Under the pieces are notes generated by a model, which did not search any database, was not told where the DNA came from, and saw nothing but the letters and a program-made list of their open reading frames with translations. Source: Arthrobacter terrae (GTDB lineage: Bacteria > Actinomycetota > Actinomycetes > Actinomycetales > Micrococcaceae). From it: DNA of 64,000 bases. This document shows, piece after piece, positions 17,771 to 27,092 of this stretch; positions within the stretch are counted from its first letter, which is position 1, and each line of letters starts with the position of its first letter. Made by a program: the position numbers and the translations under genes. Where the stretch lies: positions 218,846 to 282,845 of the forward strand of contig NZ_JADNYM010000001.1 of assembly GCF_015708085.1 (NCBI RefSeq), given 5' to 3'.

Positions 17771-18874
17771 CTAACTATGGTCTCGGATCCGGACCCAAAT
17801 GGAGTGCACGGTTTCCCGGACCCGGGCGATCAAGGTGTCTGTGCGGGCAGGTAGTGGTTGCCCGCGTCGCAGCAGGGTGCCGTGTTGTTCATCGATATGG
17901 GCGGTGCGCTGCCTGAGATCACTTGATGTGGTGTCCCGTGGGGGAAGTTGGAGCTGGGTTTCAGCGGGGATACCGGCTTGGAGTTCGCGGCCGCGTTCGA
18001 GTTCGGTGTTGAGTTCGGCGCCGAGGAGCAGCGACATATTGACGATGAATACCCAGATCAGGAAGATGATGACTCCGGCCAGAGTGCCGAAGGTTTGGTT
18101 GTAAGGGGAAAAGTTTCCGACGTAGTACGCGAATCCGGCTGATGCTGCGGCGAGGAGCACAATAGCCACGATGGCGCCGAGGCTGAGCCAGCGGAATCGT
18201 GGTTGTTGGATGTTCGGGGTTGTGGCGTAGAGAACGGCTACAAGCACCACAACGGCGGCGGTAAGGACCGGCCATTTTGCGACGTCCCACACGCTGACAG
18301 CAGTGTTCCCGATGCCGAGCGCTTCACCGATGGCGTGCAGGATTGGGCCCGACACCACCACAATCGTGGCGCTGAGGAGAACCAGGGCGACGAGCAGGAC
18401 GGTGACTGCGAGTTGGGCAGGTTTCCGTTTCCAATAGGGGCGGCCTTCGTCGACCTCGTAGATGCGGTTCATCGCCCGGCCGAATGCGCTGACGAACGCC
18501 GAGGCGGACCACAATGCTGCCAGCACACCGATCACAAAGGTGAGGCTTGCGGTGGAGGCTGTCGCCATATCGTCCAAGGGTTGCCGGAGGACCTCGGTGA
18601 CGGCTTCGGGCGCGACTTGATTCAGTAGCGACAGAAGCCGGTCAACTGTGGCCGGCCCGTCGCCGATAACACCAATGAGCGACACGATCGCTAAGGCTGC
18701 AGGAAACACCGACAGGACGGCGAAGAATGTCAGCCCCGCAGCGGCGTCAATGCCGCCGTCTTGACCGAATTCATGGATCGTCCGACGAAGCAAATACACC
18801 CAGGTCTGTTTGTGGATCTGGGTCGGCCATGATGCTTTCGCCGCATCGTCCGGTGGCGGCGGGTTCGTGGGCAT
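17771..18874 (-). CDS. YihY/BrkB-family membrane protein
   Basis: A 367-residue protein with six membrane segments between residues 40 and 285 and the family motifs AAGLTFFAVLSVFPA, SAFVSAFGRAMNRIYEV and a loop of the YNQTFGTLAGVIIFLIW type. The C-terminus (290-367) is hydrophilic. Formerly annotated as ribonuclease BN, this family is now regarded as an inner-membrane protein of unknown activity. The length fits. It lies between the MscS and ROK genes with no obvious operon partner. Confidence 0.87.
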   Translation of the reverse strand: MPTNPPPPDDAAKASWPTQIHKQTWVYLLRRTIHEFGQDGGIDAAAGLTFFAVLSVFPAALAIVSLIGVIGDGPATVDRLLSLLNQVAPEAVTEVLRQPLDDMATASTASLTFVIGVLAALWSASAFVSAFGRAMNRIYEVDEGRPYWKRKPAQLAVTVLLVALVLLSATIVVVSGPILHAIGEALGIGNTAVSVWDVAKWPVLTAAVVVLVAVLYATTPNIQQPRFRWLSLGAIVAIVLLAAASAGFAYYVGNFSPYNQTFGTLAGVIIFLIWVFIVNMSLLLGAELNTELERGRELQAGIPAETQLQLPPRDTTSSDLRQRTAHIDEQHGTLLRRGQPLPARTDTLIARVRETVHSIWVRIRDHS

Positions 18875-18956
18875 GATTCACTGTATCCCGCCCGCGGGAT
18901 GTGCCTACCGAAGGTGGATGCAAGCAGAGCATTCGGATACTGCACCCGTGTGTGAG

Positions 18957-19916
18957 TCAGCTCCTGGTGGTGATTGCTGCGCGGGCGAGCACGGCGGCAC
19001 CTACGACCCCGGCATCGTCTTCCAGCTCGGAGACAACGAATTTGAGGTCGGGGTTAGGCTGCAGCATCCATGGTCTAGCCGCGTTGAATAGCCGCTTGGC
19101 AAGGTCTTGACCGAGCTTCTCAGCCAGGCCGCCACCGATAACGACCCGGTCCAGATCGAGGAGGTTGATCGTGGAGCCAACCGCGATGCCGAGGGTCTCG
19201 ATCGCTGAATCGAACAGTTTCGCGGCGAGCTGGTCTCCGTCCTCGAGCGCTTGGGCCCAGACCTTAGAGGTCAGCTTCGATTTCCCTTCGTCGTCGCGGG
19301 TCGTGAATAAGGATGTCTTCCAGCCGGCATCGACCATCACCGTGGCGACGCCGCGCATCGATCGACGTCCGGCATAGGCCTCTGCGCACCCGCGGCGACC
19401 GCAGGTGCAGAGCGCACCGCCGGCCAGGACAATGACGTGGCCGATCTCGCCGGCTGCTCCCCGGCTTCCGACGTAGGGCCGGCCGTCGAGGATGAGGCCG
19501 CCGCCGATCCCGGTTCCCATCCAGAGACCGAGGATATTCCGTCCGCCTCGTGCCGCGCCCGCGGTCCATTCACCGAGCAGACCGACGTTGGCGTCGTTTC
19601 CAAGCGTGACAGGTACGCCAAGTTGATCCGATAGTGGTCCGATTAGGTCGACGTCTTCGGTCCAACCGACGAGGTTGGGCACGGTGAGGGCCCGCCCTTC
19701 GTGGACGACGCCGGGGATACCGACTCCTACGGCGATGGGCTGCGCGTCCAGGGATCCAACGAGTTCGGTGATGACCTGGAGGACATCCTCGGGCCCACCT
19801 TCAGGAGTGGCGGCTTTAGCCCGCTGGAGTACTTGATGACGTTCGTCGACTGAACCGACCTCAATGTTGGTGCCGCCAACGTCGACCCCAACGACCACCG
19901 AATCTTTTTCACTCAT
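18957..19916 (-). CDS. ROK-family glucokinase/sugar kinase
   Basis: I place the start at ATG 19916 (MSEKDSVVVGVDVGGTN); an upstream GTG at 19931 is possible, and neither has a strong ribosome site. The protein has the phosphate-1 motif GVDVGGTN, the catalytic aspartate in GNDANVG, the EIGH metal site and the ROK zinc motif CTCGRRGCAE. ROK kinases phosphorylate glucose, N-acetylglucosamine or similar sugars with ATP. The complete zinc motif and absence of an N-terminal HTH indicate a kinase, not a repressor. The divergent neighbour is an MFS porter. Confidence 0.87.
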   Translation of the reverse strand: MSEKDSVVVGVDVGGTNIEVGSVDERHQVLQRAKAATPEGGPEDVLQVITELVGSLDAQPIAVGVGIPGVVHEGRALTVPNLVGWTEDVDLIGPLSDQLGVPVTLGNDANVGLLGEWTAGAARGGRNILGLWMGTGIGGGLILDGRPYVGSRGAAGEIGHVIVLAGGALCTCGRRGCAEAYAGRRSMRGVATVMVDAGWKTSLFTTRDDEGKSKLTSKVWAQALEDGDQLAAKLFDSAIETLGIAVGSTINLLDLDRVVIGGGLAEKLGQDLAKRLFNAARPWMLQPNPDLKFVVSELEDDAGVVGAAVLARAAITTRS

Positions 19917-20186
19917 CCCATATCGTTGCACTAATTCGCCTGCAGAGCAGCTTTACCGCAGGCTCGACACACTGCTCACCGATATCGCCGGCCTCTTCGC
20001 TGGTCACCGAACCAACCCGGCGCACCCGCTGGGTTGTCACCGTCGAAGGCGAGCGTACGGACCCTGTAGAAGTAGCCATTTAACGGGTGTAAACATCAGT
20101 CAACAACCCTTGTCGACACCCCGGGACTGCGGTGTATTCTTTCGCTTAAAAGCTATTGCGGTTCCGTTCAGTTTCGGCACGGGAGC

Positions 20187-21641
20187 ATGAGGACAATGAC
20201 AACTCCAAGTGGGCAGGTCTCATCGTCGGCAGGGCAACTGATCATTGCCCGGCTCGAGCGCCTCCAGGTGTGGTCGCTGTCCTGGGTTTTCATAGGCATC
20301 ATAGGCTTGGGCTTCCTGTTCACGTTCTACGACATTTTCGACATTAATGTCTCCTTCATCCAGACCTGTGTGGCGCTCAAGCCCGGTTGCACGCCCGTCA
20401 ACGCACTGGATGCGCTGCCGCTGCCGGTGCTGCTGAATCTGGCGGGCTATGTGGTCGGCACCCTGGTGCTCAGCCCGGTGGCGGACAAAATCGGCCGCCG
20501 CAACATGCTCCTGATCACCATGCTGATCACCGGGCTCGGTTCGCTGTACAACGCGTTCTCCACGGACTACGTCAACTTCAACGTGGCCCGGATCATCACC
20601 GGAATCGGCATCGGCGCCGACCTCGCCATCGTCAACACGTACATCAGCGAGGTTGCCCCGCGGCGGGCCAGGGCAAAATTCACCACAATCATCTTCATCA
20701 TGTCCGCACTTGGCGCCCTGGCCGGCATCTGGCTGGGCCTGATCCTGACCACACCAGCCACCCCATGGCCCAACGGTCTGCCGTTCGCCGTGGCATCGCC
20801 AGGTTTCGAGACCGGCTGGCGCTGGATGTACGGGGTAGGCGCGCTGCTGGCGGCCGTTGCCATCGTCCTGCGGTTCGAACTGCCCGAGTCACCACGCTGG
20901 CTGATCGGACAGGGCAGGGACAGGGAAGCAGACATCGTGGTGTCAGCTATGGAGGCGCGCGCGCTACGGCACGGCCCGCTCGCCGAACCCGTCCTTGAGA
21001 CCGCCGCCCCGCAGATCCTCCCGCCGTCGAAGGTGCCGTACCGCGACCTGTTTTCCAGTCCGCTGTACCGCCGGCGCATCCTGCTGCTGTTCATCATGTG
21101 GTTCATCGGCTACATCACCGTCTATTCCTACGCCTCCGGATTCACCAGCGTGCTGACCTCCTTGCACTACTCACCGCCCGAGGCCGGGGTGATCGCCGCC
21201 GTGGGCACGTTCGGCTTCGTTGCTGAAGCAGTGATCATGTCGTTCATTGTGGAAAAGCTGGAACGCCGCTACTGGCTGCCCATCGCCGCCGTCGTCACAC
21301 TGGCCGGAGCGTTCCTGGTGGCGCTTGCCGGCACCAACATCGGACTCGCCTTCACCGGCGCCATCTTGATCTTCGCCGGTTTCAACTTGTGGGTCTCACC
21401 CACCTACGCGCTGACCGCCGAAAGTTTCCCGACGCGGGCGCGCACCACGGGGTTCGCCCTGGTGGACGGCGTCGGGCACCTCGGCGGCGGCATCGGGGTC
21501 CTGGTCATCGCTCCGATTCTGCCGAAAATGTCCATCCTGGGCGCGCTATTACTGATTTCCTCGTTCCTGATCGTCGCGGCCATCCTGGTCCAGTTCACAG
21601 CACACACGCGCAACCGGCCACTGGATGAAATTTCGCCATAG
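20187..21641 (+). CDS. MFS porter of the sugar/metabolite:H+ symporter type
   Basis: A 484-residue transporter with 12 membrane segments. The sugar-porter-like signatures are visible: loop 2-3 DKIGRRNM, GIGIGADLAIVNTYISEVAPRRAR, the central PESPRWL motif and the second-half loop ESFPTRARTTGF. Such porters import sugars, polyols or organic acids with protons. A second ATG lies three codons in. The upstream 255-bp gap to the ROK kinase holds no other gene. The substrate cannot be read from sequence; sugar use with the kinase is inference. Confidence 0.85.
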   Translation: MRTMTTPSGQVSSSAGQLIIARLERLQVWSLSWVFIGIIGLGFLFTFYDIFDINVSFIQTCVALKPGCTPVNALDALPLPVLLNLAGYVVGTLVLSPVADKIGRRNMLLITMLITGLGSLYNAFSTDYVNFNVARIITGIGIGADLAIVNTYISEVAPRRARAKFTTIIFIMSALGALAGIWLGLILTTPATPWPNGLPFAVASPGFETGWRWMYGVGALLAAVAIVLRFELPESPRWLIGQGRDREADIVVSAMEARALRHGPLAEPVLETAAPQILPPSKVPYRDLFSSPLYRRRILLLFIMWFIGYITVYSYASGFTSVLTSLHYSPPEAGVIAAVGTFGFVAEAVIMSFIVEKLERRYWLPIAAVVTLAGAFLVALAGTNIGLAFTGAILIFAGFNLWVSPTYALTAESFPTRARTTGFALVDGVGHLGGGIGVLVIAPILPKMSILGALLLISSFLIVAAILVQFTAHTRNRPLDEISP

Positions 21642-21707
21642 CTTCCAACCGCACCACGTTCAAGACACGGTGCGGATTGCCGGTACGCGAAGATTCATAG
21701 CCATACT

Positions 21708-22088
21708 TCACGCAGAAGGGAGCTGCCGTTCAATGGGGACACTTCTCGGCGATTCTACTGAGCCGGTATGCGCCGTGGTGACCGTCTCGATCAGCACGAT
21801 ACCAACCTCCTCCTCAGCCACGGGATTGTGCTGCACCCCTTTCGGCACGATAAAAAATTGCCCAGGATCCAGCAATACCTCGCGATCTCCCTCCAGCTGG
21901 ATCCTCAGGTGTCCGTAGACGACGAGGAACATTTCGTCCTCGTTGTCGTGCGCATGCCAGACAAGCTCACCGAGGAGCTTGGCGACCTTCACGTATTGGT
22001 CGTTGACCCGCCCGACTACACGAGGAGTCCAATGGTCTTTGACGAGCTCTAACGCCTCGGCGATACTCACCGGGTCCATAATCTGCAT
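21708..22088 (-). CDS. Small single-domain cupin protein
   Basis: A 126-residue cupin. The metal motif begins HAHDNEDEMFLVVYGHLRIQ (His, His, Glu ligands) and the second motif supplies a histidine in GVQHNPVAEEE. Small cupins of this type bind a divalent metal and can be isomerases, dioxygenases or sensors; no specific activity is implied. MDPVS four residues in is an alternative start. It is divergent from the hydrolase operon across a 200-bp gap that contains a strong hairpin. Confidence 0.82.
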   Translation of the reverse strand: MQIMDPVSIAEALELVKDHWTPRVVGRVNDQYVKVAKLLGELVWHAHDNEDEMFLVVYGHLRIQLEGDREVLLDPGQFFIVPKGVQHNPVAEEEVGIVLIETVTTAHTGSVESPRSVPIERQLPSA

Positions 22089-22152
22089 TGCCCAAGCTTA
22101 AACGCTATCCGCGGCCGGCGCGGTCATCCCATTTCTGTTCACAAAGGACCCT

Positions 22153-22181
22153 AAACCTCCGGGCTATCCGCCCGGAGGTTT
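22153..22181. terminator. Perfect 12-bp stem, 5-base loop
   Basis: AAACCTCCGGGC, loop TATCC, GCCCGGAGGTTT. The hairpin lies between two divergent genes, where a terminator is not expected. It could be an attenuator in the leader of the hydrolase operon or the relic of a lost gene. The U-run is only three bases. Confidence 0.55.
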
Positions 22182-22288
22182 GGGCGGGAGATATCCTTGG
22201 ACAGGTTGCGGCAGGCCCGAGGATGGCCAAGCACGGCGGTAAATGCCCTTCTTCGGCGCAGCTGCGCAATGACCCGGAAAGGAACGCC

Positions 22289-23122
22289 ATGATTGACCAG
22301 GACGGGCCGGTACGCCGGGAACAGCTGGCAGTAAATGGAACCGACCTGTCCTATCTGGTCTCCGGGGACGAGGGAGCTCCGCCGCTGCTGCTGCTGCACG
22401 GAACGTTTTGGAGCCGGGTCTGGCAGCCGGTGCTGCCGGCGCTGGGCAAAGTCCGGCGGTGTATCGCCCTTGACCTGCCCGGCTTCGGCCGCAGCAGCGG
22501 TGAGCTCGACGTCGGCCGGGCCACCATCCCCGCACTCGCCGCGACAGTCCTTGACGCTGCCGACGAGTTAGGAATCACGGATTTCGACCTGGCTGCACAC
22601 GATATAGGGGGCGGGATCGCCCAGCACATCGCTGCGACCAGCGGCCGGGTGAAGAGCCTTGTCCTGATGAATTCGGTGATGTTTGATTCCTGGCCCGTGC
22701 CCGCCGTCTTGAGATTCCGGGATCCGGACGTTCGTGCGGCCACCAGCGGCACAGACCTGCTCAGCGCGCGCGAAATCTCAACCCGCGGCGCCGTCGCCCG
22801 GCAGCTGCGCCAGGAAGAAGTTGACGACTATCTCTCGCCGTGGCGTGAGCCGGCGCGGCAGCGGTCATGGATGGCAATGGCCGCCGCCGCCGATCCGCGC
22901 TACACCATGGACGTGGTCCCAGCCCTGCAACGGGCCGCGATCCCCACACGCCTGGTGTGGGGCCGGGACGACGATTTCCAGAAGGTCTCCTTCGCACGCC
23001 GGTACGTCAAGGAAATCCCCAACGCCGAGCTGACGGAAGTTCCCGGCAAACACATCCCGACCGAGGACTCGCCCAAGCAGGTAACCGAAGCGATCCGCAA
23101 CCATTTGGAGGCCCACCAATGA
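22289..23122 (+). CDS. Alpha/beta hydrolase with Asp nucleophile
   Basis: I choose ATG 22289, preceded by GGAAAGG, over a longer upstream frame that lacks protein-like sequence. The 277-residue protein has the oxyanion HGTF at 37-40 and the nucleophile elbow AAHDIGGG with D105 instead of Ser. It also has a VWGRDD acid site and a late His in GKHIP. Asp nucleophiles are typical of haloalkane dehalogenases, epoxide hydrolases and fluoroacetate dehalogenases. Its stop overlaps the next ATG by four bases (ATGA), tying it to a thioredoxin-fold protein. The substrate is unknown. Confidence 0.83.
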   Translation: MIDQDGPVRREQLAVNGTDLSYLVSGDEGAPPLLLLHGTFWSRVWQPVLPALGKVRRCIALDLPGFGRSSGELDVGRATIPALAATVLDAADELGITDFDLAAHDIGGGIAQHIAATSGRVKSLVLMNSVMFDSWPVPAVLRFRDPDVRAATSGTDLLSAREISTRGAVARQLRQEEVDDYLSPWREPARQRSWMAMAAAADPRYTMDVVPALQRAAIPTRLVWGRDDDFQKVSFARRYVKEIPNAELTEVPGKHIPTEDSPKQVTEAIRNHLEAHQ

Positions 23123-23850
23123 AAGACCCCGACATCCGGTTCTACTTCGATCCGGTGTGCCCATTTGCCTGGATGACCAGCAAATGGGTGCGCATGGTCG
23201 CCCGGCAGCGTGATTATCAGGTGGAATGGCGGTTCATTTCGCTCCGGCTGATCAACGCCGACGTGGACTACGACGCCCGCTTTCCGGAAGGGTACGATGC
23301 CGGACACACCGCAGGCCTTCGGCTCCTTCGCGTGGCGGCTGCCGTCCGTGCCGACCACGGCCCGGACGCTGTCGGCGCCTTCTACGAACAGCTGGGAGCA
23401 CGGGTTTTCGATTCCGCCCCCGACCCGGGTCTTGACACACCCGAGCTTGACCACCGCGGCACCCCGGACTTCGTCGGGCCTGCTCTGACCGACGCAAACC
23501 TGGACCCCTCGTACGCCTCAGCGCTGGAGGACTCATCGTGGGACGCCGTAATCCGGGCGGAGGGAGAGGAAGCTCTGGCACTCACCGGCAGGGACGTCGG
23601 CACACCTATCCTCCACTTCGAGCCGCCCGCGGGGATCGCGTTTTTTGGACCCGTGATCAGCAGACTTCCCCGCGAAGAGGATGCTGCGGCCTTGTGGGAC
23701 CACGTAGTGGGCCTGGCGCGCTTCCCGGGGTTCGCTGAGATGAAGCGCAGCCTGCGGGAACAGCCCCAACTGCGCAGCTTCGGCGTCCGGGAAGACGAGG
23801 CCGGGCTGCAGGAGGACTGGCACGGCGGAAGCCGCCGCACCCACAAGTAG
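23119..23850 (+). CDS. DsbA-fold protein related to mycothiol-dependent nitroreductase Rv2466c
   Basis: A 243-residue cytosolic thioredoxin-fold protein with inserted helical domain. The order of blocks matches Rv2466c of Mycobacterium: DPVCPFAWMTSKW at the active site, VGTPILHF with the cis-proline, then FFGPVISRLP and FAEMKRSLREQP at the C-terminus. Rv2466c uses a CPWC centre with mycothiol; here the centre is CPFA, so the resolving cysteine is missing. A monothiol mechanism with a low-molecular-weight thiol is likely. It is translationally coupled to the hydrolase gene, suggesting joint detoxification. Confidence 0.82.
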   Translation: MKDPDIRFYFDPVCPFAWMTSKWVRMVARQRDYQVEWRFISLRLINADVDYDARFPEGYDAGHTAGLRLLRVAAAVRADHGPDAVGAFYEQLGARVFDSAPDPGLDTPELDHRGTPDFVGPALTDANLDPSYASALEDSSWDAVIRAEGEEALALTGRDVGTPILHFEPPAGIAFFGPVISRLPREEDAAALWDHVVGLARFPGFAEMKRSLREQPQLRSFGVREDEAGLQEDWHGGSRRTHK

Positions 23851-23890
23851 CGGCGCCGCCTGCCTGAAGTGCCAGGGAGAGAAGGGAACT

Positions 23891-24097
23891 ATGACTACTG
23901 GATCCGATAGCGGGCTTGGGAGCAGATGGTCGGCCTCGGCGACGCAGACGTGGTCATGGTCATGGTCAGGGGAATCGACATTCAGCCGTCGCGGGCCACA
24001 CTTACCAGGTCTACGGCTATCGGGCCGACCACCGACGGTTGTGACGGGTGCTGGGGCATCGATGAGATCTCCTGGCTGGCCGGCGTGCATTGTCTGA
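23891..24097 (+). CDS. Small ORF, doubtful
   Basis: A 68-codon frame with a good ribosome site (GAGAGAAGGG, four bases before ATG) directly after the Rv2466c-like gene. The predicted peptide is Ser/Trp/Gly-rich without a recognisable domain, and includes a WSWSW stretch encoded by a (tggtca)3 hexamer repeat at 23949-23968. It overlaps the possible TTG start of the permease. It could be a leader or a degraded gene; another frame of the same DNA also reads reasonably. Confidence 0.25.
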   Translation: MTTGSDSGLGSRWSASATQTWSWSWSGESTFSRRGPHLPGLRLSGRPPTVVTGAGASMRSPGWPACIV

Positions 24098-25253
24098 GCC
24101 GGTGACGCCTCGGAGCAAGTGGGCCTCGGTCCGCAGCGTTACCGCGGCCGCGGTGACTCCGCTGGCGTCGATTCTCGGGTCGGGGCTTCTGATTATTGTG
24201 CCTATTCTCGAGCGGGCACTTGGCGTTTTAGCACTCTTCGGTGCGATTGGGATCTGTGCGTTTGCATGGCTCGTGGGCACCGTTATACGACACAACGTCA
24301 CCGTAGTAGGACAGCAGAAGACGGACGGCACTCTCAACACGACGACGCGGCGACTGGGTCGGCTTGGAGATGCGCTGATCATCGTCGCTTACGTTATTTC
24401 CGTCGCCCTCTACCTGCGGATCATGGCGCAGTACATGGTGGGCTTCTTCATCCCCGCTGATTCGTCCATCCTGGAACCGGTCATCGCCTGCATATCAGTT
24501 GCGTTAATCATCGCAATCGGCATCTTCCGGGGATTTAAGGGACTTGACCGGCTCGACCGGATCTCCTTGGCCGCGGTTCTCCTGCTCACCACAGTCCTGG
24601 GAGCTGTCCTCCTCATACACGACGGCGTCCTGCTCGGCTCCTCTGGTCTCCGGCTACCACCTCTACCACCGGTGGGGCCGCTGGAAGCCCTATTGATTTT
24701 GGGTGGCCTGGTGATCACCGTTCAGGGGTTCGAAACTGTGCGTTACCTCGGCAACCATTATGATGCCGTCACCCGGGTACGTGCCTCACGCGCAGCGCAA
24801 CTGGTGTCCTCATCGATTTATATCGGTTTCGTCGCCGTCGCCACTCCCGTCATGGGGCTGGGAACCGCTGCGGGCCCCGACACCACCCTGCTGACCATCA
24901 CCGATCGCATCGCCCCATGGCTGGCACTGCCTCTGGTCCTCTCCGCAGTTCTAAGCCAATTCAGCGCGGCAATAGCCGACACCGAAGCAGCACGAGGCAA
25001 CCTAACTGGTTTAAGCAGTTGGTTTACGGGCGCCAGGCCTTACCTGATCAGCGGTGCGGCCGCGATCGCTATCGCCGCCATGATTCCCACCTTTACCCTG
25101 GTCACGATCGCCTCCCGCGCCTTCGCGGCATACTACGCCGTTGAGGCCACGATCGCGTTCCGGACTTCCTCGGGGTTCTTCCGCAGGTGCAGCTTCGCCC
25201 TGCTCGCGCTCATCCTCCTTGCAATCACACTCTTCGCAAAACCCGCCAGCTAG
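24090..25253 (+). CDS. APC-superfamily-like permease
   Basis: A 387-residue membrane protein with 10-11 hydrophobic segments. The first segment begins PLASILGSGLLIIVP, a variant of the APC helix-1 G-S-G unwinding site, and the sixth has the VQGFETVRYLG block with a conserved glutamate. The start is uncertain: TTG 24090 or GTG 24102, neither with a clear ribosome site. The protein is shorter than classical amino-acid permeases (about 450 or more). The likely substrate is an amine or amino acid, by family only. Confidence 0.7.
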   Translation: MSEPVTPRSKWASVRSVTAAAVTPLASILGSGLLIIVPILERALGVLALFGAIGICAFAWLVGTVIRHNVTVVGQQKTDGTLNTTTRRLGRLGDALIIVAYVISVALYLRIMAQYMVGFFIPADSSILEPVIACISVALIIAIGIFRGFKGLDRLDRISLAAVLLLTTVLGAVLLIHDGVLLGSSGLRLPPLPPVGPLEALLILGGLVITVQGFETVRYLGNHYDAVTRVRASRAAQLVSSSIYIGFVAVATPVMGLGTAAGPDTTLLTITDRIAPWLALPLVLSAVLSQFSAAIADTEAARGNLTGLSSWFTGARPYLISGAAAIAIAAMIPTFTLVTIASRAFAAYYAVEATIAFRTSSGFFRRCSFALLALILLAITLFAKPAS

Positions 25254-25356
25254 GAATGCAACCCCTTTGCAGGAAGTGCTGTCCCGTGCGGCATTGGGCG
25301 ATACGGACAGATCGCACTGAGGTTTAGGACGGAGGACATTCATTTGGTGCAAAGGG

Positions 25357-25899
25357 CTAGTCATGCAGGAGAACTTGGTAGAGATTGTGGTCCTGCCATT
25401 TCCCGGCAATCTGCAAATACCGCGGTGCCATCCCGATCTGCCGGAAGCCCGCCTTCGTTAGCACCCGCTGCGAGCCGACATTGTGCAAGAGCGTACTCGC
25501 TTCTATGCGGTGCAGTCCGATCTCGTCACGTACCGTTTCGACGATCACCTGGGCTGCAGCGGATGCCAGTCCTCGGCCCGAGTACTTGCTGTCCACCCAG
25601 TAACCCAGGCCTGCGCTCTGGAATGGACCGCGCACGATTCCAGCCACGTTGAATCGGCCGACGAGGGTATCGCCGGCGAACAAGCCAAAGGGATATCCCT
25701 CCCCGGCATCAGTGGCAACGAGGCGGTTGGCAATGTCCGCAGCCTGCCACGCCTGGGTGTAGTACTCATCGGAACGCACCGGTTCCCAACGGGAAAGATA
25801 CGCACGGTTGCGCACATACGCAGCGGTAAGCTCCGACGCATCGCTGCTTCGCAGTAAACGCATGCTGACATCTTCACTAAGCTGGCGCGATTCAAACAT
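25357..25899 (-). CDS. GNAT acetyltransferase, RimJ/RimL type
   Basis: A 180-residue N-acetyltransferase. The acetyl-CoA loop is read in YWVDSKYSGRGLASAAAQVI, and the later HRIEASTLLHNVGSQRVLTKAGFRQIG block is the RimJ/RimL signature with the Asn/Ser capping the pantetheine site. Members acetylate ribosomal protein N-termini or small amines and antibiotics. The protein is complete and soluble and stands alone; the neighbours give no hint of substrate. Confidence 0.87.
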   Translation of the reverse strand: MFESRQLSEDVSMRLLRSSDASELTAAYVRNRAYLSRWEPVRSDEYYTQAWQAADIANRLVATDAGEGYPFGLFAGDTLVGRFNVAGIVRGPFQSAGLGYWVDSKYSGRGLASAAAQVIVETVRDEIGLHRIEASTLLHNVGSQRVLTKAGFRQIGMAPRYLQIAGKWQDHNLYQVLLHD

Positions 25900-26387
25900 C
25901 AGCCAACATTACCCGCGTTCATCGTTCCCTTTGTCTATCGAAAGTTGATGCAGCGGTATCCAGTGCTGTAATACGACAGCCATAGCGCCGATCCTGCGTG
26001 ACCTTGCTAGTGTTCCATGATGACCCTATGGGTCTCCGGAGGGAAGCTACGACTGGCAAATACGGCTTCAGGGTACGACCGGTCCGAGTTGGTGTCATCC
26101 GAGGAGGTGGTACCGCTGGTTTGGGCTAAGTGGTGACGCTCCTTCATAGCATGATGAGGACGCCAAGAGTAGAATTCGCGCATGTATACCCGGGCCTCGG
26201 AATATGCACGTACTGACGCAACCAACCCCGCCCAACACAGAGCGGGCCGGCTCTGTTTAGTCCCAGAGGAACACCGAACCCTGCGGGCAAAAACAGTCAG
26301 CCGACCGCACTCAAGGCGCGCCTCTTCGGCTTACTTGTCGCCGCCGTCGCACTGTCCATCAAGCTTGACCCCTGCAGGGAGAAAATT
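25900..26387. other. Intergenic, no gene seen
   Basis: About 490 bp without a convincing reading frame. A 7-bp stem (ACAGAGC/GCTCTGT, 26237-26256) followed by TTT is the only structure noticed. The lipoprotein gene downstream has only a weak ribosome site (GGGAGAAAATT). Confidence 0.5.
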
Positions 26388-27092
26388 ATGTCGCGTCCGC
26401 GAAACCGAACTGCCGTCGCTGCTTTTGTAGTGGCTGTCGCCTTGACCGGCTGCACGGCCACACCGGCCCCCACGACCACCCCGCCGCCGTCCGCCACGCC
26501 GAGCGCCCCGCCCGGGGCCGGCCCGGCGCCTTCCACTGCTGCGCCGTCCGTTCCTCCCGTAGCCACCCCGGCGCCTGCCACTACGCCGAACGCCCCGGCA
26601 ACCACCGGCGCGGCGCCTACTCCCACACCTGGCCCCGAGGCCTGGTCGACCGCCGATGCCAGCCTGCCGGCAACCGGTCCTGCTAACACAGGCTCATACC
26701 TGACGAACATCAGAGTTGCCGGCCATCCCGAAGGCAACTTCGACCGAATTGCCCTCGACTTCGACGGTCATGGCCCGGAACTGCGGGCCCATTATGTCCC
26801 GGAGGTTTTCCACGATGCCTCCGGTCACAAGGTTGAACTCGACGGCGGAGCTTACGTGCAACTGGCGTTTGGGGCCGCCGCTCATAATGAAGCAGGTGAC
26901 CCGACGCTCCTGGCAGCACCATATCGAGCGGACTCTACGGGGCTGCCGGGGCTACGGTCCTACGCCATGAACGGTGACTTCGAAGGCGTGTTGTCCATCG
27001 CTTTGGGGCAAGCCACCCAAGCCGGCTTCAAGGTTGGACAAGTAAACTCCGGTGGCACCACTACCATCTACGTGGACGTCCGCCGGCCGTAA
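26388..27092 (+). CDS. Lipoprotein with Pro/Thr-rich linker and AMIN-like domain
   Basis: A 234-residue secreted lipoprotein. The signal peptide has a basic start (MSRPRNR), a hydrophobic core and a lipobox LTGC near residue 24. Residues 25-95 are a Pro/Ala/Thr-rich spacer of the kind that crosses the cell wall. Residues about 100-234 are a beta-rich domain (DRIALDFDGHGPELRAHYV, then TTTIYVDVRRP) resembling the AMIN-like domain of actinobacterial lipoproteins. It is probably a cell-envelope protein of unknown ligand. The domain call is moderate; the lipoprotein call is strong. Confidence 0.8.
   Translation: MSRPRNRTAVAAFVVAVALTGCTATPAPTTTPPPSATPSAPPGAGPAPSTAAPSVPPVATPAPATTPNAPATTGAAPTPTPGPEAWSTADASLPATGPANTGSYLTNIRVAGHPEGNFDRIALDFDGHGPELRAHYVPEVFHDASGHKVELDGGAYVQLAFGAAAHNEAGDPTLLAAPYRADSTGLPGLRSYAMNGDFEGVLSIALGQATQAGFKVGQVNSGGTTTIYVDVRRP

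Noticed and set aside
23949..23968. (tggtca)3 tandem hexamer as a possible phase-variation tract
   Set aside because: Only three units, in a doubtful small frame, and a hexamer would not shift the frame.
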